From: Aphidius gifuensis
Lineage: Eukaryota; Arthropoda; Insecta; Hymenoptera; Braconidae
Length of the DNA stretch: 64,000 nucleotides
Assembly (NCBI RefSeq): GCF_014905175.1
Contig: NC_057790.1
Coordinates: 620,001-684,000, forward strand
Reading direction: 5' to 3'
Under the pieces are notes generated by a model that worked only from the letters and a program-made list of their open reading frames with translations, had not been told where the DNA came from and searched no databases. Within the stretch, counting starts at the first letter, position 1, and each line of letters starts with the position of its first letter. Shown piece by piece: positions 23,919 through 38,900 of the stretch. The position numbers and the translations under genes are program-made.

Positions 23919-26900
23919 CTGAAAATAAAATATTTCATTGTAATATTTTCAAGCTTTTATTAAATTATTATTGTTTTTAATTTATCATGGTTTATTTGTT
24001 GCATTGCCAAGCTTTTTTTTCATGCTGAAAAAAATATTTATTTACAGCGACATGCGTTTTATCATTCGTGGAAAAATAATAATGTGATTACGACATCAAT
24101 GAACAATCGAACAAAAATAATAATCATTAAGTTAATTAAAAATTAATTAATTAAAATTAACAATAAGAGTATGATTGAGGAATTTTTAAAATTAAAAAAA
24201 TGGCTTATTTTCTGGACTATTTCCTTGATAGTAATTGTTTGAATTTTTTTTTTTTTTGAATGAATTACTAATTATCTATTTTATAAATTTTCCTAAAATA
24301 AATATTTAAAGTTTTTTTTTTGTTGGTAGTTTACACATGTCAAATAATGAATATAATTTTTGAAACGTTATCAATATTGTTATGATGAAATAAATATTGA
24401 TGTAATTTAAAAATAATAAATTGATAACGAATTATTAAAATAATATTTAATTAGGAAAACTTACTTCCCGCAAATCTTGCAGGGGTAGTGAAGTGGGGTG
24501 GGCACGGGTAGTTGTTGCTCAGAACTAATGTGAGTTTGTGAATTGTTGTTGACTGTTGATTGGCCATTATTGGCGACAATGTTGCTTCCTGTCATCGTTA
24601 CTGTTACACTTCCGCTAAAGCTCTGACAACACAAAGAAAACACAAAGCCAAAATAAACAACAACACAAAAAACACAAAAATAAAAATAATAATTATTTAT
24701 AAATTTAAATTAAAAAAAGTAGATTATATATATTTTTTTCTCTTTGTAATAATTTAAAAATAAACAAAAAATAATTTCCAGTGCAATTATGTGAAGTAAA
24801 ATTGAAGCTTCAAAGCTTTGTATGCAAAAAAAATAAAAAAAATAAAAATAAAACTCAAATGTTTTATAAATTTTTTAATATATAATTTATCTTTTTAATG
24901 AAAATACTAAAAATTCCACTTGTTAAAATTAAAAATATACAATAAAACATGCAACATTTAAACAATCACATTTACACAATCGAAACAAATATATATATTC
25001 ATACAAAATATTTTAAAAAGAATTAAAAAAATATATATATCTTCTATGATTCTGCTGGGATAATATAAACACCAGTATTATAAAATGAAAAAATTAATTA
25101 AATGAAACTTACATCAGGGCAGTCGTAGGCAAAGAGCCTTAATTCCCCTTCGCTAGTTGTCAAAGTAGCTGAAGATTCTCTCTCATTTGTCTGCAACTTA
25201 ATGAAAAAAAAAATTATAAATATAAAATAAAAATATCATCTTTACAATTAAATTAATTATCATTTAAATAAAACTTACAAGTGTTCTGTGAAGTATTGAT
25301 TTTTCTTCACATAAATCCATATCACTAACAGATGCAATTGCATCTCTAAGTTCTTTAGTATCTTTACTATCATTACCTCCCTCAAATTTCATTTTATATC
25401 TACAATGTTTATCTCTAACTTTTTTATTTTCATTTGGACATAGTTTTTTCCATATATAATAAAATTGTATACATTGTTTTGTTGTTTTAGTTGTAATATC
25501 ACGTGATATTAATGAAAAATTTTTATTATATTCAAGTAAACCCTGATAGAAAATCATCATTTCTTGGCTAGTCCATCTATCAGTGTCACGATAATCATAT
25601 GTTGTTAGTGGATGATGTGGTGGTAATACTGGTGTTGGTTTCATTAACTTTAACATTGCTTCATGTATATTGCCATTACACATATGTAATAAATGTAATG
25701 CATATTCTTTATTTCTACCACCACCAGGTGTACCAGCACAACATGCAAATTGTAAGTACATATCAATTGAATTATTATCAATGTTATTTAAAATACCAGG
25801 ATCCCAAAGTAAATGATCTGTTTCACGTCCACCACGTCCACGTTCAGTTTCATTATCAATTGGTGGTATTGATGCTTGATAACGTGTACCAATATTTATT
25901 CTTGGTGGTGGTCCATCATTACCCTGTGAATCATCTGAACTAAAATCAGAATCTCTATCATTTTGATGTAAACGTGCATATAGACCAGCACCCATACGTG
26001 ATGGATCAAGTATTGGTGGTGGTGTATAACTACTGTCCCAATGACGATCACATGCACGTCTTAAACGAGATGGATATGTTGTTGTTGTTGCTGTTGATGT
26101 TGTTGATGATGTTGTTATACTATCAATTCTCGGTCTTTTTCTACTATTTTGTTGATATTGATGTTGGTGGTGCTGCTGCGGTTGATTCTGTTGATGCTGT
26201 TGATGCTGCTGTTGTTGTTGTGGATTTATATGATGATGATTATTATAAGCTTGTTGAATTATTGGATTTGATAATATATTATCAGGACTTAGAAATAAAT
26301 CATCATCTGAATTTTCTTGTTTAATATGTTCAACTGGTACTGGTAAATGATTTTGTTTATGATAATTTTTAGTTGTATTTGTTTGAATTAAATATTGTGA
26401 TGGATTTATTAATTGTTGTGAAAATTGTTGTTGTTGTTGTAATTGTTGCTGCTGTTGTAATTGTTGTTGCTGCTGCAGTTGTTGTGGTTGTTGTTGTTGT
26501 TGTTGATGATGAGAATATTGTTGTGTTTGATTATTAATATTATTTTGTAGTACATTATTAATCATATTACCACCAATTGAATTTTGCATTGATTCAATTT
26601 TTGGATTTGTAATACGTATTTCTTTTCTAAATGTTAATGCAGGACTCAATGTACTTTGTACTAAAAAATTAGTTTTTTGTAAACCAGCTGTTTGTATTAA
26701 TTTATATTCACCATTATTATCAACAACAATACCAGCAAGACTACCATTACCAAGACCAAAATCAACAAGATTTTGACTTGTTATTAATTTATATGATTGA
26801 AATTCAAATTTACGACGATTTGCAGCAAAATCTTTTGGACTTGATGATAATAATGGATCTTCTGAATTTGGCATCATTTGATTTTGTAATGCATGATGTG

Positions 26901-29900
26901 GTGAAAAGCCAGATGATGTAAATGTTGCTGTACCTGGTGATGATACTGATGATGGTGGTAATGATGATAATGGTGATGGTGCTGGTGTTGCTGATAATGG
27001 ACTTGGTAATGGTGAACTTTGATTTGGTGATGATGAACCATAAATATCATCTTGACTTGCTGGTGGTGTTGGATAAGTAAAACTTGGACTATCATGACGT
27101 GTTAATGGTGATGGTAATGGTGATTGAGTTGATAATGTATGTGGACTTTCATTATATTGTGTACCATATGCACTAAATTCAGCCAATGATTCAGGAAGTG
27201 GTGAATTAACAAGAGCTTGTAAATCTGGATTTACAGTGTGTTGTGATGTAAAACGATTTTCACGTGTTATATCATGCAACTGATCAGACGACTGATCTTG
27301 AAGTAATTTCGATGCCTGAAACTAATTAATTAATACAATTAAAATTATTACTTGGTTTATAATTGGTTTATAATCAATTTACCTGTATTGAATCCAATTG
27401 ACTTGATTGAAGTAAAACCGAGTCAGGTACAACAGTTACTTGTTGAAATACTTCATCCTGTAAACTTGGACTAAAATAACCACCATCTTCAGAATAACCA
27501 GTCATTGTAAAGCTCTCTGAAACAGTATGTTGTGTTTGAGCTTGTGGTTGAGTTGGCTGTTGTTGTTGTTGTTGCTGTTGCTGCTGTTGATGTTGTTGTT
27601 GCTGTTGTTGATCTTGTTTTTGTTGTGGTTGATTTGTTTTAGCAACTTGTGGACTTGGTTTATAAGTCAATTGAACTCTCTGTCCTGGATCTGATGTTGC
27701 ACGTTTACCAGCAATTTTTGTTGTACCTTTTAGTATAAAATCAGCAAGTGCTTGTGCTTGTGCTTGTGTTTGTGCTTCTTGTAATTGTTTTTGCACATTT
27801 TGATGACCACCAACAGTTACATTTGGCTGACGAAAATGTTCAGTATCTGTTAGTTTACGATTTTTTTCACTAGTCGCCAGTGGTGGTGGTGCTGGTATTG
27901 CAAAATTTGTTTTTCCAATAATATTATTTTGTACATCTGTTGGTTGTGATGTGAAAATTGACGAATTAACTCTCGCTTGATTTGCTGCATTCGCTTCTGT
28001 TGCTAGAACAAATTATGCAAAAAAAAAAAAAAAAACAAACAAAATTGGATTAGTAAATGAGAATATAATATCATTGTTCAAGTTATAATGTCAATTTGTT
28101 ATTTTTAATATAAACAGCTTAATTGTCTTGGAATAATTTGATTAATTAACAATTTAAATAAAAATATACATAACTAGATATTGCGGTGCGAAAAACCGAT
28201 TATAATTTATTTTATTTGAACATGTGTTGAATAAAAAAAAAAAATTTGCAAAAATGGCTTTTTTAATAAATTGGCAATTTGTGAATGAAAAAATAAAAGG
28301 ACAAAAATAAAATATCAACGAGGTTGAGTATTGATCGTGCTGCAATTTCTTTATTCTAGATACGTTTGTTTTATTTATTTATTTTTTTTTTTTATTGCTT
28401 TTCTCTTTGTGCGTACACAGTGTTGTGACATGAATACGATTAGCTTGTAACTGCCAGTGAAATTTTATGTATTTTTTTGCTTCTTCTACCGACAAAATAA
28501 CACGCAAAGTTTAAAAAAAACAATAAAAAATAAATGTCTAGCAAATTGTGATATCATTGTTACGTGTCTAGTCGAAAAAGTTTTATAAAAAAATAAAAAT
28601 TGACCTTTATTGATAAACAAAAAGAATTTCCCTGTTTCCTTTTTTTTTTTGTTATTTCTTTGCGAATGTTTAAAATTATATTCTCAAAAAAAAAAAAAAA
28701 AATGTATCATCATCGAAAAGATAAAATATACATGTTGGATTTTGATTTATCACAACAGTCACTTGTACAATGCTAAAATAAAAAAAATATTTTGGCACTA
28801 CTCAGCTACTCTAAATCATTGTGATGCACGAGCTTGAAATATGTTGTATTTTGTATTCGACATATCTTGGTCGCTGCACAAGATATATTGTCAAGCAATG
28901 ACATGAATATATATTATATTTATTCCAAGTTATCATATTTCTTCTTCCATGTTTATCATACATTTATTTATTTATTTTTTTTTTGTTTATTCCCTCAGTA
29001 ATACAAATTATTTATACGATTTTTATTATTCATTGATTCAATATGCTGTCAATTTACTAGACAAATAAATATTAATAATATATTCAATTACCAGTTGTTC
29101 TTTTTTGAATAATTTTTTCTTCAATAAGTGCTCGAACATTTACAGATGCTGTTTGTAACGGTGGTCCTGGTGTTTCTTTTTTTTCATTTTTTTTATTTTC
29201 ACCATCCTGAAACAAATAAAAAATAAATATTGTTTTTATTATTTTATTATTCAATTATTATAATGACGATGGAAAATTGTTTGTAGATTAGAAACCACAT
29301 ATAGATTCAAATTGATAGGCTTTAAACATGAGACACGCGACTAATCAATGAGCTTGGCTAATCACTCCCACTATTCAATTATCTGATGATCAAATTTCCA
29401 CTGTACATGATACCTTCTATTCACTATATATCACTAAACCCATAAATTTACTCATAAATTATTTTCAAATCGACTAATGTACACAGACCATAAATGCTCA
29501 ACAAATTATAATAATTATTAAACAATAAATTATGGTCATTGACTCACTGATAAAGCGACACGTAATATCATGATTATATCAAATTAAATATCATAGTTTC
29601 AAAAAGACCCAAGTGCCATTTCGAAAAAAAAAAAATTTATTTCGATTTTTCGAAATATTAAAAATGTCTTTTTCGAAATTCTTTAACAATTTATTTTTTT
29701 ACTAACATGCCATTAAATTGATAGTATAAATATTTTTTAATAGTTAATAGACTCATCTTTATAATTATTAAAATCAATATTAATTATAGGAAAAAAAATT
29801 TAATCAATTTGTCGTTGTTGTTGTTGATTTAACCAATGTTAAAATCTGATACATCACGTTTACGATATTGAACTCTGTCTTTGACATTGAATGCATATAT

Positions 29901-32900
29901 TGTAATACTCCTTCAAGCGTTGAACACTTCATGAATATTGAACAAAATTGGAGTGAGAATGTATATATCAAGAGATGATGAACATACCATGCGGGATGAT
30001 GTGCAAGAAGGGAAATTGATATTGTATATAGACACACAAATACACACTGAATTGATTACAAATTTGAAGAACATAAATTTACAATTTGTCATGAATAAAA
30101 TTCACCATGTATATACATCAAAGAGATAACATTAAAATTTTATCTTCAATATATAAATACATAAATATAAATTAAATGATATTATAATTATAAAATAATA
30201 ATCAATAATTTAAATAGTTAAATTCAATTTATTTTAAATGTAGACATTTTTGATGATGTTTGCATAAAGTTTAAGCAAAGCCCATTATCTATGTACAACT
30301 TCAACTTGAAATTGAAAGATGAAAATAATAATAATAATAATAGTAAATAATATAAAAAATAAAAAAAAAAAAAAGGAGTAAAGGTTTCTTCATCTCCTAA
30401 CGCGCTTCATTGGGATTGGTTGAAAGCCACCGGAACGAAAGAACTTGTTAATGGCTTCATTCCGATTCGATCATCGCCTTATCTTTCTATCTTGCAAGTC
30501 CCAAGTCTACCACACTAAGACCCTCTCCTCTTTTTCTTTATTCCTCTTATTTTTTTTTTTTTTTTTCATTTTGTCCTACCACTATGACGCCATCTATTTT
30601 CCAACGTTTTTTCTACGTTTCACTGTGCAATTTCAATCTCTATCTATTTTAGCTTTATCCTTCGATCTTTTTTTTTATTTTTTTTATTTTTTTCTCCATC
30701 GTTCGCGATGCTAGCAACCCCCTTTCTCACACCCTCTTTTTTTTTTTTTTTTTTTTACCCTCATCACTGAAACTACTACCCTCCCTGTTGCCCACCTGCT
30801 TTTCTTTTTTATAAAACTTTCAACCTTGCTGGGAATGAATAAAAAAAAAAAACTTTTCTCTACGAAGCTTTTCAGCAAATTTTCTATGAAAACAGTCGCA
30901 CCGATGGTGCCCTTAGTTGAGATATTTTTAATCAACATATTGAAGGTTATCTAGAATCACTCAACCTTAAACTTTTTAACTCAGAAATATGTAAAAAAAA
31001 AAAAAATTATATTTTTCATTCAACTGTGAATAATTTAATAATTAAATGTTTTTTTTTTTTTTATTTGAAATATGTTCTTTTGTACTGTTACTAGGGGTTA
31101 TATTAAAAAGCTTTTTTTTATTTTATTTGTAATATATTAAATATTAATACCTTTTTAAAATATCCACCGTGTAGTCTCATGTGTCCATTTAATGCTGGTA
31201 TGTTTTTAAATTGACGACGACAAAGGCTACATTCAACAAGTTTTGTTTCATTTCCATTTTTATTATTTATTGTTGAAGCACCACCAGTTGTCATGTTATT
31301 TGTTAATGTATTTGTTTTATTGTTGGCATTACTTTGTGATGATGTGACTGATTGTGATTGTTGATTTGTCGATTGTTGTAGTGTTTGTTTTTGTTGGGAT
31401 TGAACTTGTTGTTGTGGCTGTTGTTGCTGTAACAAAAAAATATAATAATTATTAATTTAAATTTGTTTAAATATATTTTAAAAATTGTCTCTTTAAATTT
31501 AAAAAAGTTTTACATGTTTATTTTACAAAGTAAATATTTTTTTTTGTTAGAAATAAATTCAACAATTTTAATTGGATTTAAAAATTAAAATAAAATGTTA
31601 AATTAATATTTTTGTCAAACGTTAAATTTTAATTTAAAAAAAATTTCTTCATTTCAAAATGGTGATTTTTATTTTTATTTGTTTCTCGTATGAAGCTTTA
31701 ATGTGACCTCTAATTTCTTAACTTTATATAACTTATTTTGTTGCTACCCTTATTTGATACCCTCCCTTAACTTTTAATACATTCCAAGAAATAATCCATC
31801 TTCTATTCTTCATCTTGTTTAGTTTCTCTTTAACAAAAATTCGCGCATCCAAAGATGGTTAGACATTACGAATGATGATAATAATTCAATGGGGAAGAAA
31901 ACCAACAAGATTCCTTTATTTCATGTACCTAAACTTGAATGTATGTCAAGTTAGATGAATTTGAGTTAAACAAAATTTTCTCTCTGCTTTTACTTTAAAT
32001 ATTTTCTACATTTCTTATACTTTTCATCCCTCTTTTATTCTTGGACTTAAATTCCTTGTCTTTTGTCATTTATATACACATACAAGCAATGTCAAAGTTT
32101 AAACTGGAATTTATGAAAACTTGATCCACTGGATTGTGTAAGTACCTAGTTGAAAGAATTTTAATTCACTCAAAATAATTTTAAATATATTTTTTAAATA
32201 ATTAAAAATATTATCTTTACAAGTACAATTTTCAAATTTAATTAATTATTATTTTCTTTCATGAAAATTCATGTGAATCGTTTGATTTTAAAACTTGAAA
32301 AATATATTACAAAGTTTTTCAAGTATAATAATCATTTGGATCATTTGGATTTTATTTAAAAAAAAAAAAACTAAATTTATAAATAAATGATGAAAAAAGT
32401 TTAAGTAAAAAACGAAAGACAAACTAAAATTTTTAAAAAGTTTTAAGTATATATTTCTTGATATTATAGTAACTGAACATTGTTAAAATTATTGTTAAGT
32501 CTTTGAATGAAAAGTAGTGCAAAGAAGGGTTGAGAATAACTATTTGTAATTACGTTTTGGCTTGCGCATCTTTCGCTTCTCAACCCCATCATCATCGTCG
32601 TCATCATTCTATCCTGTTTCAGTCACTCATTCACTCACTCTCATCCTGTCATTCTCGTTTATATCCTGGACGATTTTCCTTTGTTACATTAGCCAGTATC
32701 CCATTCCAGTTAGACATATAAACCGACGGACACGATTATATCTACACTGAATTCAAATATATTTTTTATTTTTTTTTTCATTTTTCATTTCAACTTGCGT
32801 CACATTTTTATCTCTTATTATTTCTTTATCAACTTTATAATGTAATTAATTTTTTTCATCACTTGTTGACGATGTCAAAAGCATTTTATAATTTTTTTTT

Positions 32901-35900
32901 TCTTTACAGATATTTAGCATATATAATTAAGAGAGAAATTTTTTATATTAGCTTTAATGAATTTTTTAATTTCAAAAAGAATATCAAGTATCGTTGTATG
33001 ATTAAATATTCCAAATAAAATTATCCACGTGGAAAATATCTACTAGCAAGTAAAAAATATACAATTTACTCTTTTTTTTTTTTATTTTAATTTTTACTCT
33101 GACTGACTCTTTGAATTTCAAAAAAAAAGGTAGTAAAATTGGAGAAATAATTTTAACCAGGGGTATTTATTATTCAAAAAATATAACCAATTATTAAAAA
33201 ACTCCTAAAAATAATTTAAAAACAATAATTGATTTTTTTCAAGGCATAAATTTGATGCAAAATAAATTCACCTAAAACCTGTTTAGCCAGTACTAAGTAC
33301 AATAAAATTTCCAGTTAAAAAATTGATCAAACAACAAAGCTAAAACTTCCCAACTAAAAAAAAAATTATTGACTAGCTTTATAAATTTTTCTGCCACTAA
33401 AAAAAATAACTAAACACTAAATTAAAATTTAAAAATATAAAAAATACTGTAAACAAAAAAATTAAATATTTCTTTTTGCTAAAATATTTTCTATACATTT
33501 AAAATACTTTGTTGAATTATGTCAAAGTACAATAAATATCTATAATGACTCTTTATATGTTATTTTAAATTAAAATTAAATATACAGTCATGTCACAATG
33601 ACAAGGAGTATATAATTCATCAGAAATCTTAGTAAAAGAGTAAGAGGGTAATATAGTATTGTAATGGAAACAGAATAGAATAATTTCTGGTGCTCGCGGA
33701 CACAAAATGTGGTAATTGCGAATAATTGTATTGTCTTCGAGTCGTTCGGTTTGAGTCTCTTGCTATACCACTGTCAAATTCTATTCCCTATATATATATG
33801 AAAATTTACAAACCCTCGAAATTTCTATATATACTCTGAGCGACTATAGCTAAATTGCTTTGATACGAATTGAGGGCTGCAAAACCCTCGTGTCGATTAA
33901 GAGCTTCCCCCAATTTCTATCTCACTCAGTATTTTACCAACTTTATATATATAATCTCAATGTATATATGTATATATTTTGTCAAATATACAATTCCATT
34001 TACTCTTTTAAAATCTCATATAGCCAAGGGAATTTATCTCTATCTCTCATTTTCGAAATCTTGTTTTACATTGGCATTATGCATGTGTACATTTCTATAT
34101 CCATCTCAACTTGAATAGTACTTTGATTTAAATTTAACGATATTAAATTTATTCTATCTTTTTTTCTATGAAATTTAATTATTTTTATATGCAAATATAC
34201 AGCTTATTACTGTCTTGAATTCTTTTCAAAAACTCAAAGCACATTATTACTTGATTCTTTCATTTATCTTTATAAATTTATATCAAAGATATTTCTTGAC
34301 TTATATATATTTAATAATAATAATTTATTACAGAAACTTTAATTGAAATGTAAATTATCGAAACCACAAAATATTTCTTACTGTTTTAATTACTTGCTTT
34401 TACGAAACAAGTAGATATTTTTTTTTGAATAAAAGTTTTGATGAAATTTATGCTACATTGATTTTAAAATTTATTGTATGTATTTAATATTAATTATGAA
34501 AATTAAATATTTATATTTAAGATATTGGAAAATGAAATTGATAAAATCAAGTAGTTTAATATATTTGAGTTGATAGTTTTTTTATTTTTTTTTTAAATAC
34601 ATATATATAAAAATTGTCTGTGCACTCAGCAAGATACGAATCAAACTCTTGTAATTTCTTTAGTTTTTATATTTTTATATTTTCTCAAGACTCTGGACAT
34701 TTTATTCTCGTCTCGTATTTCTATATTGATACGGGATCAACATCGCATTTTATATTTTTCCATCAGATATATCATATAATTTTTTTTTATATTTTTTAAC
34801 TGTTTTTTAGTTTCTTGCCAAACCCTCAGGCTGATCTTTCATTTTTCTTTATCATGAAAACGAATACACGATACACTTATATATACGGCGGATGTTTTTC
34901 TCATCGTAACATTGTTTATTATATTATTTTTTTTTTGTTTTATCAATGTATAAAATGTGTGTGTACATTTCAAAAATGTCTGATAAAAATTGAGCTGAAA
35001 ATAAATATTAAATTTTTAAAAATTTAAATTTTCTTTTGTTTATATATTTTTTTAAAACTATTTATTATTAACATTTAAATTTTTATATGATGATTCATCA
35101 TTAGATATTTAATATACATAATAAATGTATTTTTTTTAATTATTTTTTTGCATTATTTTACTTCAAATAGTGTGGCGCCTTTCTGGTTGTATATTCAGGT
35201 TGAAACGTTATAGTGTAGAAACATTACTCGCACGTGTTGCAAAGTCTAAAAGTACTTTCATAATAGTTTCATTAAAGCACAACCATATCATCGCATGACT
35301 CATTCATTAAATTACATATTAAAAATAAAATCATCATCATCATAATAAATATTCTACAGTCAAAATAGATTTAATTTTTTTTTAAATATTAAATTTAACA
35401 TTTAAAAAAAAAAAACAATGTTAATAAATGTTAATTTTCTAACTCTAAACATTTTTTTAATTCATGTTAATGTCAAAAATTTATTTATCATTTAAAATGA
35501 ATTTAGTATTTTATATTTTTGTTTGTAAATTATAAATTTGTCAATAATTAATTAAAATATTAATTAATAAATAAAAAAAATATGTATTTTAATTAAAAAT
35601 AATAATTTTTCAACTTGACAAGCAACAATAAGTAATTTCAGTTATATTTTGACATGAGAAATACTTGAATGACTTGATAAATGAAAAAAATAAAAATAAA
35701 AAAAGAGATACGGAAATTGAACAAGAGATGGTATTGACGTTTATCGATTGACGTCAGTCAATAGATTTTAATTCAAGCTTAATATTATCCCTCTGGTGCA
35801 TATTCAGCTTGTGTATACATCAGATGGAATATTCTAAAGATAAATAATGACATAGATGAAAACAATTTACCCAAAAAAAAAAAAAAAAAAGAAAATGTAA

Positions 35901-38900
35901 AATTAAAAAATAAATAAAATATAAAATAAAAAAAACTGCTTGATGGTTAAATTGGCGAGACGAAATACTGTAGTTCAGCTGACACATAAATATTACTGGC
36001 ACATGGTACCGAGGGCTTATGAACAATAACCCTATCGTATATGGGTTTTACCTTCGAGCTTCTGTTAAGCGCCTGACTACACTCGGTAATTACACTGGAC
36101 CATAAACATTCGGCCCATGGCTCAATCTCGTTGAAGCACCGAAGGGTATGCCTAAACCTACATGCCTGATGGTACTGATGCAACTACTATATGTCAAGAT
36201 ATTTATACATCAAAATATTATGGCTTTTACACTGTATAAACTCACATACCATCAAGTCATTTTATAACCTGACATTAAATAATTTTAAATTACCAAAAAA
36301 AAAAAAAATAATAAATTAAACTCAAGGATTATTTGAAATTTTTTTATTTTTTTAATTTACGTTTAATTAAGCCTTTAAAAAAATTATAATTCATTCATTT
36401 TATATTTTTTAATTATAATTGAAATAATTATATATTAATTTAAATAATTAAAAATTTTTTTTTCGATTTTTGAATTTATTTAGAAATTTAAATTGCAATT
36501 ACTAATAGTAATTTTTTTTTTTTTTTTAATTTATTTTATTTTTAAATTCATTTATTAACATTCATTAATTTAATTTTATTAGAATTTTTTTACTTAATTT
36601 TTAATCATTATTAAATTATATGAAAAAAAAAGTTGAGCAATTTAATTATTAAATGTAATTTTTTTTTTAATGATAATAATGATTTTTGATTTAATTAAAA
36701 AGTTCAATTAGAATTGGTATTTTGTTTATTTTTTGCTGATAAAAATTAAGACGATAGTTAAAAATTTATCAACAATTTAATTAACATTTTAAAATTTGAA
36801 TAAAAAAAATTTACCTGTTGTGGATATGTATAATTATTTTGATACTGCTGTTGACTAAATTCATGATACTGTGAATAATCATTTGTTGGATAATTAAAAT
36901 TATCATAACTATGATAGCTCTGATAATTTTGATAATTATAATTTTGATAATTTTGATAGTCTTGATACTGTTGATTATACGATTCTTGATTTTGATATAT
37001 TTGATTTTCATTATTATTATTATTATTATTTTGATGATTTTGATTAAACCAATCATGATTATAGTCGTCCATGACACAATCACTTCACTTGAAATTATCC
37101 AATATCTTTTATCCTCATCATTGACAATTTAATTAGATAAAAAAATAGTAAGATACTTAATTTATTTTTAAACTCGATTATATATCAACTGAGGAACACT
37201 CAAAGTATTTAACAAGAAGAGCAACTTGTGACAACTGAATTGAGTTTGAATTTTTGTACAAGACATAAAGATATTTCTTTGCTGGTGGTTTAAAATTATC
37301 TCCCACCCCAAGATGACGATACACTTTGGGGGTTTGTTTGACGATACACAAGGGCTCAAAAAACTGGTCCAGTTTTATTTTTATATTTTTTGGCTCACAT
37401 GGGGGGTCGCGAGAAAGGTGGACAAGAGGTAAAGGGTTATTATGTCATCTTTATACCCTTTCATCCCTTCCTTCTTTTTTTTATTATTTAAAAAAATATT
37501 GTATTTTAAATCGAGTAAATTTGGATTTTAAAACCACTTCCTTGTTGCATGAGAATTATTAGACAAAATGAAAATTTATAAATTAGAAATGTTTTAAATT
37601 TTTTTTTATTAACAATTTGTTAAATAAATAATCGATAAATATTAGTGAATTTTGATATTTAGTAAAATTTTTTTTGTCAATTAAAAAATAAATGATAATT
37701 TAATTGCTTTTAGTATTTGTTGAAAATAAAATTCTTGTGGTACAAAGTCAAATTAAAAACATGACGCTGTGTTGTCACAAAAAAAAAAAAAAAAAAAGAC
37801 AAGTGATTTTTAATTTTAAACTGTCCACTTTTAGTGTCAAACCGATATGTGCATTTTACTTTGTCTCGTAATTTGCGTTGTATGTTTTTTTTATTTTTTA
37901 TTTTCAGTGGTCGCTTTTTATTTTTTACGAGACTAATTGAATTCATTTTCCATTTTTCTCTGCCGTCACTTCTCATCTGCATGTTCATTTGCCCACAGTA
38001 AAATCGTTGACGATCAATGTACTTGTATTTTTATTATTCCATATGTGTATTTTAAAACCACAAATATATTATTTTAAAATAAAAAAATAAAAGCTAAAAA
38101 TATTTTTTAATATAATTTTTATTATTATTAATCTATTTTTGTATTTTAAAATGATAAAAAAAATTTTTAATTATTAATTTTATATTGTTTGTGATGGCTT
38201 TCATTATTTAAAATTAAAAAAAAAATTATTTTTCAACAATAACTATTTTTTAAATGAATTTTTTAAACAATTATATATTTCTTTTGATAATTTTTATTTA
38301 AATACCTTTAAATTATTAATTTTCTATTGTTTATTCTGTCTTTTGTTATTTAAAATTAAAAAAAAAAAATCATTTCCCAACAATAACCAATTTTTAAATA
38401 ACTTTTTTAATGATTATTAATATTTTTTTTGATTTTGTATAGTACCTGTCAATTAGTATCTTGCTAAATATCCGGTTGTACTTTGAACAACATGATCCAT
38501 TGTGCCTTGGTAATTTGATAAGAGGCATTGATTTTCAAGAGTATTAATATTTAATAAAGAAAAAAAAATCATAATAATAAATAAACATATATCCTCCCTC
38601 ATTTTGACTTGGTAACATGTAATAAAGTTAACAAAGCTGAACATTCAAATGAAATTAAAAATAAAAAATTAAATTAAAATAATACAATTAAAATTCAAAT
38701 TAATTTCCTGATAAATTATATTTTAATTATTTCAATGATACTATTCGATAATATAATTATTTAAAAATGTAATATTGATTATTTGAAAAGAGACAATGAA
38801 TTTTTGTATTTTAAAAATAATTGTAAATTAAATATTAATTAATGGAAAAAAAGTTTTTAATATAAAACTTTTAAATTGATATTTGATTGGAATTTGATAA

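Noticed and set aside
25599..26324. Two long plus-strand frames opposite the ELM2/poly-Gln exon
   Set aside because: Antisense shadows of the 2-kb coding exon; Val/Leu richness comes from reversed Gln and Asn codons.
36811..37132. Ile-rich frames overlapping the alternative first exon on both strands
   Set aside because: Shifted readings of the Asn/Tyr/Gln codons of the MDDYNHDW exon.
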